A stretch of DNA of 64,000 nucleotides from Ricordea florida (Eukaryota > Cnidaria > Anthozoa > Corallimorpharia > Ricordeidae), in the NCBI GenBank assembly GCA_949710005.1, contig OX453282.1, positions 15,615,509-15,679,508 on the forward strand, read 5' to 3'. Under the pieces are notes generated by a model. That model was given only the letters and a program-made list of their open reading frames with translations, made no database searches and had not been told where the DNA came from. Positions 47,631 to 60,209 of this stretch are shown one piece after another. Numbering within the stretch: the first letter of the stretch is position 1; every line of letters begins with the position of its first letter. The position numbers and the translations under genes were made by a program.

Positions 47631-47704
47631 AATAAATCAGTTTTACAAAACCAGTTCGCAGAGTGCTGCTCACTAGTTTATTTTTCAAAAAAATTTTCAA
47701 AAAA
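47588..47704 (+). repeat. PLE mini-unit 5 and doubled tail at the right insertion end
   Basis: Starts exactly at CTCC of stem I and runs to CAAAAAAAT. A second tail copy (TTTTCAAAAAAAT) follows, then satellite (CAGTGCTCATT). Joining to satellite could use the shared AATC. Confidence 0.83.
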
Positions 47705-50700
47705 ATCAGTGCTCATTACACGAATTAGTTATCAATATTCCATTTTCACCCTGTTGTAGCATTTGAAATGAACTTTAAAACGCACTTTATCTTGTGTTTG
47801 TACTTACTCTAGAAGCTGAGATACGATACCTGCAGGTGGCTGCCAAGAAACTCGACCTCACTGATTTTGGTGAAAATACATTATAAGAGACTGTATGGGC
47901 AGGAGGACCGTCATTTAGGGGGGTAAGTTATAGAATCATTTCGAATCGTTTCGATACATGTTTTAGTGTGGTGTGCAGTACAGTTTATTTTGCGATGAAA
48001 ATTTTGTTTGTAACGATTCGATTTCAATCAGAATTCAAGATCAGACTATTTGTTTCTACGCATGCGTGATTCAGACCAAAGCGTGGGCCCCTAAAATAAA
48101 AGTTGTTCTATGATATCTTGGCTTGGATAATCTTTGCAATTCCAAAAGTTAGCAGATTTGTACAAGTAGGGCAAGGCATTATCTATGCAGAAAATCAGAT
48201 TGTTCGTAATTTGCGATCTTATTGAGTTTTGACTGTAAAGATATTGACTTAAGTCAGCTAAATCTAGAGCAGACGGCTCAGAGAGTACTAAAGTTCATGT
48301 AATCAGTGCTCATTACACGAATTAGTTATCAATATTCCATTTTCACCATGTTGTAGCATTTGAAATGAACTTTAAAACGCACTTTATCTTGTGTTTGTAC
48401 TTACTCTAGAAGCTGAGATACGATACCTGCAGCTGGCTGCCAAGAAACTCGACCTCACTGATTTTGGTGAAAATACCTTATAAGAGACAGTATGGGCAGG
48501 AGGACCGTCATTTAGGGGGGTAAGTTATAGAATCATTTCGAATCTTTTCTATACATGTTTTAGTGTGGTGTGCAGTACAGTTTATTTTGCGATCAAAATT
48601 TTGATTGTAACGATTCGATTTCAATCAGAATTCAAGACCAGACTATTTGTTTGTACGCATGCGTGATTCAGACCAAAGCGTGGGCCCCTAAAATAAAAGT
48701 TGTTCTATGATATCTTGGCTTGGATAATCTTTGCAATTCCAAAAGTTAGCAGATTTGTACAAGTAGGGCAGGGCATTATCTATGCAGAAAATCAGATTGT
48801 TTGTAATTTGCAATGTTATTGAGTTTTGACTGTAAAGATATTGACTTAAGGCAGCTAAATCTAGAGCAGATGGCTCAGAGAGTACTAAAGTTCATGTAAT
48901 CAGTGCTCATTACACGAATTAGTTATCAGTATTCCATTTTCACCATGTTGTAGCATTTGAAATGAACTTTAAAACGCACTTTATCTTGTGTTTGTACTTA
49001 CTCTAGAAGCTGAGATACGATACCTGCAGCTGGCTGCCAAGAAACTCGACCTCACTTATTTTGTGAAAATACTTTATAAGAGACTGTATGGACAGAAGGA
49101 CCGTCATTTAGGGGGGTAAGTTATAGAATCATTTCGAATCTTTTCTATACATGTTTTAGTGTGGTGTGCAGTATAGTTTATTTTGCGATGAAAATTTTGA
49201 TTGTAACGATTCGATTTCAATCAGAATTTAAGATCAGACTATTTGTTTGTACGCATGCGTGATTCAGACCAAAGCGTGGGCCCCTAAAATAAAAGTTGTT
49301 CTATGATATCTTGGCTTGGATAATCTTTGCAATTCCAAAAGTTAGCAGATTTGTACAAGTAGGGCAGGGCATTATCTATGCAGAAAATCAAATTGTTCGT
49401 ACTTTGCGATCTTATTGAGTTTTGACTGTAAAGATATTGACTTAAGGCAGCTAAATCTAGAGCAGACGGCTCAGAGAGTACTAAAGTTCATGTAATCAGT
49501 GCTCATTACACGAATTAGTTATCAATATTCCATTTTCACCATGTTGTAGCATTTGAAATGAACTTTAAAACGCACTTTATCTTGTGTTTGTACTTACTTT
49601 AGAAGCTGAGATACGATACCTGCAGCTGGCTGCCAAGAATTTCGACCTCACTGATTTTGGTGAAAATACATTATAAGAGACTGTATGGGCAGGAGGACCG
49701 TCATTTAGGGGGGTAAGTTATAGAATCATTTCGAATCTTTTCTATACATGTTTTAGTGTGGTGTGCAGTACAGTTTATTTTGCGATGAAAATTTTGTTTG
49801 TAACGATTCGATTTCAACCAGAATTCAAGATCAGACTATTTGATTGTACACATGCGTGATTCAGACCAAAGCGTGAGCCCCTAAAATAAAAGTTGTTCTA
49901 TGATATCTTGGCTTGGATAATCTTTGCAATTCCAAAAGTTAGCAGATTTGTACAAGTAGGGCAGGGCATTATCTATGCAGAAAATCAGTTTGTTCGTAAT
50001 TTGCGATCTTATTGAGTTTTGACGGTAAAGATATTGACTTAAGCCAGCTAAATCTAGAGCAGATGGCTAAGAGAGTACTAAAGTTCATGTAATCAGTGCT
50101 CATTACACGAATTAGTGATCAATATTCCATTTTCACCATGTTGTAGCATTTGAAATGAACTTTAAAACGCACTTTATCTTATGTTTGTACTTACTCTAGA
50201 AGCTGAGATACGATACCTGCAGCTGGCTGCCAAGAAACTCGACCTCACTGATTTTGGTGAAAATACCTTATAAGAGACAGTATGGGCAGGAGGACCGTCA
50301 TTTAGGGGGGTAAGTTATAGAATCATTTCGAATCTTTTCTATACATGTTTTAGTGTGGTGTGCAGTACAGTTTATTTTGCGATGAAAATTTTGATTGTAA
50401 CGATTCGATTTCAATCAGAATTCAAGACCAGACTATTTGTTTGTACGCATGCGTGATTCAGACCAAAGCGTGGGCCCCTAAAATAAAAGTTGTTCTATGA
50501 TATCTTGGCTTGGATAATCTTTGCAATTCCAAAAGTTAGCAGATTTGTACAAGTAGGGCAGGGCATTATCTATGCAGAAAATCAGATTGTTCGTAATTTG
50601 CAATGTTATTGAGTTTTGACTGTAAAGATATTGACTTAAGGCAGCTAAATCTAGAGCAGATGGCTCAGAGAGTACTAAAGTTCATGTAATCAGTGCTCAT

Positions 50701-50965
50701 TACACGAATTAATTATCTGTATTCCATTTTCACCATGTTGTAGCATTTGAAATGAACTTTAAAACGCACTTTATCTTGTGTTTGTACTTACTCTAGAAGC
50801 TGAGATACGATACCTGCAGCTGGCTGCCAAGAAACTCGACCTCACTTATTTTTTTGAAAATACATTATAAGAGACTGTATGGGCAAGAGGACCGTCATTT
50901 AGGGGGGTAAGTTATAGAATCTTTTGGAATCTTTTCGATACATGTTTTAGTGTGGTGTGCAGTAC
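47705..50965. repeat. Right copy of the flank duplicated around the PLE insertion
   Basis: Matches 34136-37995 variant for variant. It is shorter by about one monomer: the offset falls from 13569 at the start to 12970 at the end. The missing monomer corresponds roughly to 34900-35500 in the left copy. The fusion (CTCGACC next to ACCTTATAAGAGACAG, near 48450-48490) suggests unequal recombination after duplication, or gain on the left. Confidence 0.88.
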
Positions 50966-53900
50966 AGTTTACTTTGCGATGAAAATTTTGATTGTAACAA
51001 TTCGATTTCAAAACAGAATTCAAGACCAGACTAATTGTGTGTACGCATGCGTGATTCAAACCAAAGCGTGGGCCCCTAAAATAAAAGTTGTTCTATGATA
51101 TCTTGGCTTGGATAATCTTTTCAATTCCAAAGGTTAGCAGATTTGTACAAGTAGGGCAGGGCATTATCTATGCAGAAAATCAGATTGTTCGTAATTTGCG
51201 ATCTTATTGAGTTTTGACTGTAAAGATATTGACTTAAGGCAGCTAAATCTAGAGCAGACGGCTCAGAGAGTACTAAAGTTCATGCAATCAGTGCTCATTA
51301 CACGAATTAGTTATCAATATTTCATTTTCACCATGTTGTAGCATTTAAAGTGAACTTTAAAACGCACTTTATCTTGTGTTTGTACTTACTCTAGAAGCTA
51401 AGATACGATACCTGCAGCTGGCTGCCAAGAAACTCGACCTCACTGATTTTGGTGAAAATACATTATAAGAGACTGTATGGGCAGGAGGACCGTCATTTAG
51501 GGGGGTAAGTTATAGAATCATTTCGAATCTTTTCGATACATGTTTTAGTGTGGTGTTCAGTACAGATTACTTTGGGATGAAAATTTTGATTGTAACGATC
51601 CGATTTCAATCAGAATTCAAGACCAGACTATTTGTTTGTACGCATGCGTGATTCAGACCAATGCGTGGGCCCCTAAAATAAAAGTTGTTCTATGATATCT
51701 TGGCTTGGATAATCTTTGCAATTCCAAAGGTTAGCAGATTTGTACAAGTAGGGCAGGGCATTATCTATGCAGAAAATCAGATTGTTCGTAATTTGCGATC
51801 TTATTGAGTTTTGACTGTAAAGATATTGACTTAAGGCAGCTAAATCTAGAGCAGACGGCTCAGAGAGTACTAAAGTTCATGCAATCAGTGCTCATTACAC
51901 GAATTAGTTATCAATATTTCATTTTCACAATGTTGTAGCATTTGAAGTGAACTTTAAAACGCACTTTATCTTGTGTTTGTACTTACTCTAGAAGCTGAGA
52001 TACGATACCTGCAGCTGGCTGCCAAGAAACTCGACCTCACTGATTTTGGTGAAAATACATTATAAGACACTGTATGGGCAGGAGGACCGTCATTTAGGGG
52101 GGTAAGTTATAGAATCATTTCGAATCTTTTCGATAAATGTTTTAGTGTGGTGTGCAGTACAGTTTACTTTCGGATAAAAATTTTAATTGTAACGATCCGA
52201 TTTCAATCAGAATTCAAGACCACACTATTTGTTTGTACGTATGCGTGATTCAGACCAAAGCGTGGGCCCTTAAAATAAAAGTTGTTCTATGATATCTTGG
52301 CTTAGATAATCTTTGCAATTCCAAAAGTTAGCAGATTTGTACAAGTAGGGCAGGGCATTATCTATGCAGAAAATCAAATTGTTCGTAATTTGCGATCTTA
52401 TTGAGTTTTGACTGTAAAGATATTGACTTAAGGCAGCTAAATCTAGAGCAGACGGCTCAGAGAGTACTAAAGTTCATGCAATCAGTGCTCATTACACGAA
52501 TTAGTTATCAATATTTCATTTTCATCATGTTGTAGCATTTGAAGTGAACTTTAAAACGCACTTTATCTTGTGTTTGTACTTACTCTAGAAGCTGAGATAC
52601 GATACCTGCAGCTGGCTGCCAAGAAACTCGACCTCACTGATTTTGGTGAAAATACATTATAAGAGGCTGTATGGGCAGGAGGACCGTCATTTAGGGGGGT
52701 AAGTTATAGAATCATTTCGAATCGTTTCGATACATGTTTTAGTGTGTTGTGCAGTACAGTTTATTTTGCGATGAAAATTTTGATTGTAACGATTCGATTT
52801 CAATCAGAATTCAAGACCAGACTATTTGTGTGTACGCATGCGTGATTCAGACCAAAGCGTGGGCCCCTAAAATAAAAGTTGTTCTATGATATCTTGGCTT
52901 GGATAATCTTTTCAATTCCAATGGTTAGCAGATTTGTACAAGTAGGGCAGGGCATTATCTATGCAGAAAATCAGATTGTTCGTAATTTGCGATCTTATTG
53001 AGTTTTGACTGTAAAGATATTGACTTAAAACATCTAAATCTATAGCAGACGGCTCAGAGAGTACTAAAGTTCATGCAATCAGTGCTCATTACACGAATTA
53101 GTTATCAATATTTCATTTTCACAATGTTGTATCATTTGAAGTGAACTTTAAAACGCACTTCATCTTGTGTTTGTACTTACTCTAGAAGCTGAGATACGAT
53201 ACCTGCAGCTGGCTGCCAAGAAACTCGACCTCACTGATTTTGGTGAAAATACATTATAAGAGACTGTATGGGCAGGAGGACCGTCATTTAGGGGGGTAAG
53301 TTATAGAATCATTTCGAATCTTTTCGATAAATGTTTTAGTGTGGTGTGCAGTACAGTTTACTTTGGGATAAAAATTTTGATTGTAACGATCCGATTTCAA
53401 TCAGAATTCAAGACCACACTATTTGTTTGTACGTATGCGTGATTCAGACCAAAGCGTGGGCCCCTAAAATAAAAGTTGTTCTATGATATCTTGGCTTAGA
53501 TAATCTTTGCAATTCCAAAAGTTAGCAGATGTGTACAAGTAGGGCAGGGCATTATCTATGCAGAAAATCAAATTGTTCGTAATTTGCGATCTTATTGAGT
53601 TTTGACTGTAAAGATATTGACTTAAGGCAGCTAAATCTAGAGCAGACGGCTCAGAGAGTACTAAAGTTCATGCAATCAGTGCTCATTACACGAATTAGTT
53701 ATCAATATTTCATTTTCACCATGTTGTAGCATTTGAAGTGAAATTTAAAACGCACTTTATCTTTTGTTTGTACTTACTCTAGAAGCTGAGATACGATACC
53801 TGCAGCTGGCTGCCAAGAAACTCGACCTCACTGATTTTGGTGAAAATACATTATAAGAGACTGTATGGGCAGGAGGACCGTCATTTAGGGGGGTAAGTTA

Positions 53901-56900
53901 TAGAATCATTTCGAATCTTTTCGATACATGTTTTAGTGTGGTGTTCAGTACAGATAACTTTGGGATGAAAATTTTGATTTTAACGATCCGATTTCAATCA
54001 GAATTCAAGACCAGACTATTTGTTTTTACGCATGCGTGATTCAGACCAATGCGTGGGCCCCTAAAATAAAAGTTGTTCTATGATATCTTGGCTTGGATAA
54101 TCTTTGCAATTCCAAAGGTTAGCAGATTTGTACAAGTAGGGCAGGGCATTATCTATGCAGAAAATCAGATTGTTCGTAATTTGCGATCTTATTGAGTTTT
54201 GACTGTAAAGATATTGACTTAAGGCAGCTAAATCTAGAGCAGACGGCTCAGAGAGTACTAAAGTTCATGCAATCAGTGCTCATTACACGAATTAGTTATC
54301 AGTATTTCATTTTCCCATGTTGTAGCATTTGAAGTGAACTTTAAAACGCACTTTATGTTGTGTTTGTACTTACTCTAGAAGCTGAGATACGATACCTGCA
54401 GCTGGCTGCAAGGAAACTCGACCTCACTGATTTTGGTGAAAATACATTATAAGAGGCTGTATGGGCAGGAGGACCGTCATTTAGAGGGGTAAGTTATAGA
54501 ATCATTTCGAATCGTTTCGATACATGTTTTAGTGTGGTGTGCAGTACAGTTTATTTTGCGATGAAAATTTTGATTATAACGATTCGATTTCAATCAGAAT
54601 TCAAGACCAGACTATTTGTGTGTACGCATGCGTGATTCAGACCAAAGCGTGGGCCCCTAAAATAAAAGTTTTTCTATGATATCTTGGCTTGGATAATCTT
54701 TGCAATTCCAAAAGTTAGCAGATTTGTACAAGTAGGGCAGGGCATTATCTATGCAGAAAATCAGATTGTTCGTAATTTGCGATCTTATTGAGTTTTGACT
54801 GTAAAGATATTGACTTAAGGCAGCTAAATCTAGAGCAGACGGCTCAGAGAGTACTAAAGTTCATGCAATCATTGCTCATTACACGAATTAGTTATCAATA
54901 TTTCATTTTTACCATGTTGTAGCATTTGAAGTGAACTTTAAAACGCACTTTATCTTGTGTTTGTACTTACTCTAGAAGCTGAGATACGATACCTGCAGCT
55001 GGCTGCCAAGAAACTCGACCTCACTGATTTTGGTGAAAATACATTATAAGAGACTGTATGGGCAGGAGGACCGTCATTTAGGGGGGTAAGTTATAGAATC
55101 ATTTCGAATCTTTTCGATAAATGTTTTAGTGTGGTGTGCAGTACAGTTTACTTTGGGATGAAAATTTTGATTGTAACGATCCGATTTCAATCAGAATTCA
55201 AGACCAGACTATTTGTTTGTACGTATGCGTGATTCAGACCAAAGCGTGGGCCCCTAAAATAAAAGTTGTTCTATGATATCTTGGCTTGGATAATCTTTGC
55301 AATTCCAAAGGTTAGCAGATTTGTACAAGTAGGGCAGGGCATTATCTATGCAGAAAATCAAATTGTTCGTAATTTGCGATCTTATTGAGTTTTGACTGTA
55401 AAGATATTGACTTAAGGCAGCTAAATCTAGAGCAGACGGCTCAGAGAGTACTAAAGTTCATGCAATCAGTGCTCATTACACGAATTAGTTATCAATATTT
55501 CATTTTCCCATGATGTAGCATTTAAAGTAAACTTTAAAACGCACTTTATGTTGTGTTTGTACTTACTCTAGAAGCTGAGATACGATACCTGCAGCTGGCT
55601 GCCAAGAAACTCGACCTCACTGATTTTGGTGAAAATACATTATAAGAGGCTGTATGGGCAGGAGGACCGTCATTTAGGGGGGTAAGTTATAGAATCATTT
55701 CGAATCGTTTCGATACATGTTTTAGTGTTGTGTGCAGTACAGTTTTTTTTTGCGATGAAAATTTTGATTATAACGATTCGATTTTAATCAGAATTCAAGA
55801 CCAGACTATTTGTGTGTACGCATGCGTGATTCAGACCAAAGCGTGGGCCCCTAAAATAAAAGTTTTTCTATGATATCTTGGTTTGGATAATCTTTGCAAT
55901 TCCAAAAGTTAGCAGATTTGTACAAGTAGGGCAGGGCATTATCTATGCAGAAAATCAGATTGTTCGTAATTTGCGATATTATTGAGTTTTGACTTTAAAG
56001 ATATTGACTTAAGGCAGCTAAATCTAGAGCAGACGGCTCAGAGAGTACTAAAGTTCATGCAATCAGTGCTCATTACACTAATTAGTTATCAATATTTCAT
56101 TTTCACCATGTTGTAGCATTTGAAATGAACTTTAAAACGCACTTTAGCTTGTGTTTGTACTTACGCTAGAAGCTGAGATACGACACCTGCAGCTGGCTGC
56201 CAAGAAACTCGACCTCACTGATTTTGGTGAAAATACATTATAAGAGACTGTATGGGCAGGACGACCGTCATTTAGGGGGGTAAGTTATAGAATCATTTCG
56301 AATCTTTTCGATAAATGTTTTAGTGTGGTGTGCAGTACAGTTTACTTTGGGATGAAAATTTTGATTGTAACGATCCGATTTCAATCAGAATTCAAGACCA
56401 GACTATTTGTTTGTACGCATGCGTGATCCAGACCAAAGCGTGGGCCCCTAAAATAAAAGTTGTTCTATGATATCTTGGCTTGGATAATCTTTGCAATTCC
56501 AAAAGTTAGCAGATTTGTACAAGTAGGGCAAGGCATTATCTATGCAGAAAATCAGATTGTTCGTAATTTGCGATCTTATTGAGTTTTGACTGTAAAGATA
56601 TTGACTTAAGTCAGCTAAATCTAGAGCAGACGGCTCAGAGAGTACTAAAGTTCATGTAATCAGTGCTCATTACACGAATTAGTTATCAATATTCCATTTT
56701 CACCATGTTGTAGCATTTGAAATGAACTTTAAAACGCACTTTAGCTTGTGTTTGTACTTACGCTAGAAGCTGAGATACGACACCTGCAGCTGGCTGCCAA
56801 GAAACTCGACCTCACTGATTTTGGTGAAAATACAATTTAAGAGACTGTATGGGCAGGAGGACCGTCATTTAGGGGGGTAAGTTATAGAATCATTTCGAAT

Positions 56901-59900
56901 CTTTTCGATACATGTTTTAGTGTGGTGTGCAGTACAGTTTACTTTGGGATAAAAATTTTGATTGTAACGATCCGATTTCAATCAGAATTCAAGACCAGAC
57001 TATCTGTTTGTACGCATGCGTGATTCAGACCAAAGCGTGGGCCCCTAAAATAAAAGTTGTTCTATGATATCTTGGCTTGGATAATCTTTGCAATTCCAAA
57101 AGTTAGCAGATTTGTACAAGTAGGGCAAGGCATTATCTATGCAGAAAATAAGATTGTTCGTAATTTGCGATCTTATTGAGTTTTGACTGTAAAGATATTG
57201 ACTTAAGGCAGCTAAATCTAGAGCAGACGGCTCAGAGAGTACTAAAGTTCATGCAATCAGTGCTCATTACACGAATTAGTTATCAATATTTCATTTTCAC
57301 CATGTTGTAGCATTTGAAGTGAACTTTAAAACGCACTTTATCTTGTGTTTGTACTTACTCTAGAAGCTGAGATACGATACCTGCAGCTGGCTGCCAAGAA
57401 ACTCGACCTCACTGATTTTGGTGAAAATACATTATAAGAGACTGTATGGGCAGGAGGACCGTCATTTAGGGGGGTAAGTTATAGAATCATTTCGAATCTT
57501 TTCGATAAATGTTTTAGTGTGGTGTGCAGTACAGATTACTTTGGGATGAAAATTTTGATTGTAACGATCCGATTTCAATCAGAATTCAAGACCAGACTAT
57601 TTGTTTGTATGCATGCGTGATTCAGACCAATGCGTGGGCCCCTAAAATAAAAGTTGTTCTATGATATCTTGGCTTGGATAATTTTTTCAATTCCAAAGGT
57701 TAGCAGATTTGTACAAGTAGGGCAGGGCATTATCTATGCAGAAGATCAGATTGTTCGTAATTTGCGATCTTATTGAGTTTTGACTGTAAAGATATTGACT
57801 TAAGGCAGCTAAATCTAGAGCAGACGGCTCAAAGAGTACTAAAGTTCATGCAATCAGTGCTCATTACACGAATTAGTTATCAATATTTCATTTTCACCAT
57901 GTTGTAGCATTTGAAATGAACTTTAAAACGCACTTTATCTTGTGTTTGTACTTACGCTAGAAGCTGAGATACGACACCTGCAGATGGCTGCCAAGAAACT
58001 CGACCTCACTGATTTTGGTGAAAATACATTATAAGAGACTGTATGGGCAGGAGGACCGTCATTTAGGGGGGTAAGTTATAGAATCATTTCGAATCTTTTC
58101 GATAAATGTTTTAGTGTGGTGTGCAGTACAGTTTACTTTGGAATGAAAATTTTGATTGTAACGATCCGATTTCAATCAGAATTCAAGACCAGACTATTTG
58201 TTTGTACGTATGCGTGATTCAGACCAAAGCGTGGGCCCCTAAAATAAAAGTTGTTCTATGATATCTTGGCTTGGATAATCTTTTCAATTCCAAAGGTTAG
58301 CAGATTTGTACAAGTAGGGCAGGGCATTATCTATGCAGAAAATCAGATTGTTCGTAATTTGCGATCTTATTGAGTTTTGACTGTAAAGATATTGACTTAA
58401 GGCAGCTAAATCTAGAGCAGACGGCTCAGAGAGTACTAAAGTTCATGCAATCAGTGCTCATTACACGAATTAGTTATCAGTATTGCATTTTCCCATGTTG
58501 TAGCATTTAAAGTGACCTTTAAAACGCACTTTATGTTGTGTTTGTACTTACTCTAGAAGCTGAGATACGATACCTGCAGCTGGCTGCCAAGAAACTCGAC
58601 CTCAGTGATTTTGGTGAAAATACATTATAAGAGGCTGTATGGGCAGGAGGACCGTCATTTAGGGGGGTAAGTTATAGAATCATTTCGAATCGTTTCGATA
58701 CATGTTTTAGTGTGGTGTGCAGTACAGTTTATTTTGCGATGAAAATTTTGATTATAACGATTCGATTTCAATCAGAATTCAAGACCAGACTATTTGTGTG
58801 TACGCATGCGTGATTCAGACCAAAGCGTGGGCCCCTAAAATAAAAGTTTTTCTATGATATCTTGGCTTGGATAATCTTTGCAATTCCAAAAGTTAGCAGA
58901 TTTGTACAAGTAGGGCAGGGCATTATCTATGCAGAAAATCAGATTGTTCGTAATTTGCGATCTTGTATAGTTTTGACTGTAAATATATTGACTTAAGGCA
59001 GCTAAATCTAGAGCAGACGGCTCGGAGAGTACTAAAGTTCATGCAATCAGTGCTCATTACACGAATTAGTTATCAATGATTCATTTTCACCATGTTGTAG
59101 CATTTGAAGTGAAATTTAAAACGCACTTTATCTTGTGTTTGTACTTAGTCTAGAAGCTGAGATACGATACCTGCAGCTGGCTGCCAAGAAACTCGACCTC
59201 ACTGATTTTGGTGAAAATACATTATAAGAGACTGTATGGGCAGGAGGACCGTCATTTTAGGGGGTAAGTTATAGAATCATTTCGAATCTTTTCGATACAT
59301 GTTTTAGTGTGGTGTGCAGTACAGTTTACTTTGCGATGAAAATTTTGATTGTAACGATCCGATTTCAATCAGAATTCAAGACCAGACTATTTGTTTGTAC
59401 GCATGCGTGATTCAGACCAAAGCGTGGGCCCCTAAAATAAAAGTTGTTGTATGATATCTTGTCTTGGATAATCTTTGCAATTCCAAAAGTTAGCAGATTT
59501 GTACAAGTAGGGCAGGGCATTATCTATGCAGAAAATCAGATTGTTCGTAATTTGCGATCTTATTAAGTTTTGACTGTAAAGATATTGACTTAAAACAGCT
59601 AAATCTAGAGCAGACGGCTTAGAGAGTACTAAAGTTCATGCAATCAGTGCTCATTACACGAATTAGTTATCAATATTTCATTTTCACCATGTTGTAGCAT
59701 TTGAAGTGAAATTTAAAACGCACTTTATCTTGTGTTTGTACTTACTCTAGAAGCTGAGATACGATACCTGCAGCTGGCTGCCAAGAAACTCGACCTCACT
59801 GATTTTGGTGAAAATACATTATAAGAGACTGTATGGGCAGGAGGACCGTCATTTTAGGGGGTAAGTTATAGAATCATTTCGAATCTTTTCGATACATGTT

Positions 59901-60209
59901 TTAGTGTGGTGTGCAGTACAGTTTACTTTGCGATGAAAATTTTGATTGTAACGATTCGATTTCAATCAGAATTCAAGACCAGACTATTTGTGTGTACGCA
60001 TGCGTGATTCAGACCAAAGCGTGGGCCCTAAAATAAAAGTTATTCTATGATATCTTGGTTTGGATAATCTTTGCAATTCCAAAAGTTAGCAGATTTGTAC
60101 AAGTAGGGCAGGGCATTATCTATGCAGAAAATCAGATTGTTCGTAATTTGCGATCTTATTGAGTTTTGACTGTAAAGATATTGACTTAAGGCAGCTAAAT
60201 CTAGAGCAG
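47705..60209. repeat. Satellite array, right block (~597 bp monomer, ~21 units)
   Basis: The monomer landmark recurs from 47944 to 59882 (20 steps of ~597 bp), with a 240 bp partial unit before and a 328 bp partial unit after. The first 3.26 kb duplicates 34136-37995. From ~50960 a distinct subfamily appears, marked by GAAGTGAACTTTAAAAC, TTTCGATAAATG and TTTACTTTGGGATG, absent from most of the left array. The array ends in mid-monomer at TAAATCTAGAGCAGA, followed by unrelated sequence. Confidence 0.96.
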
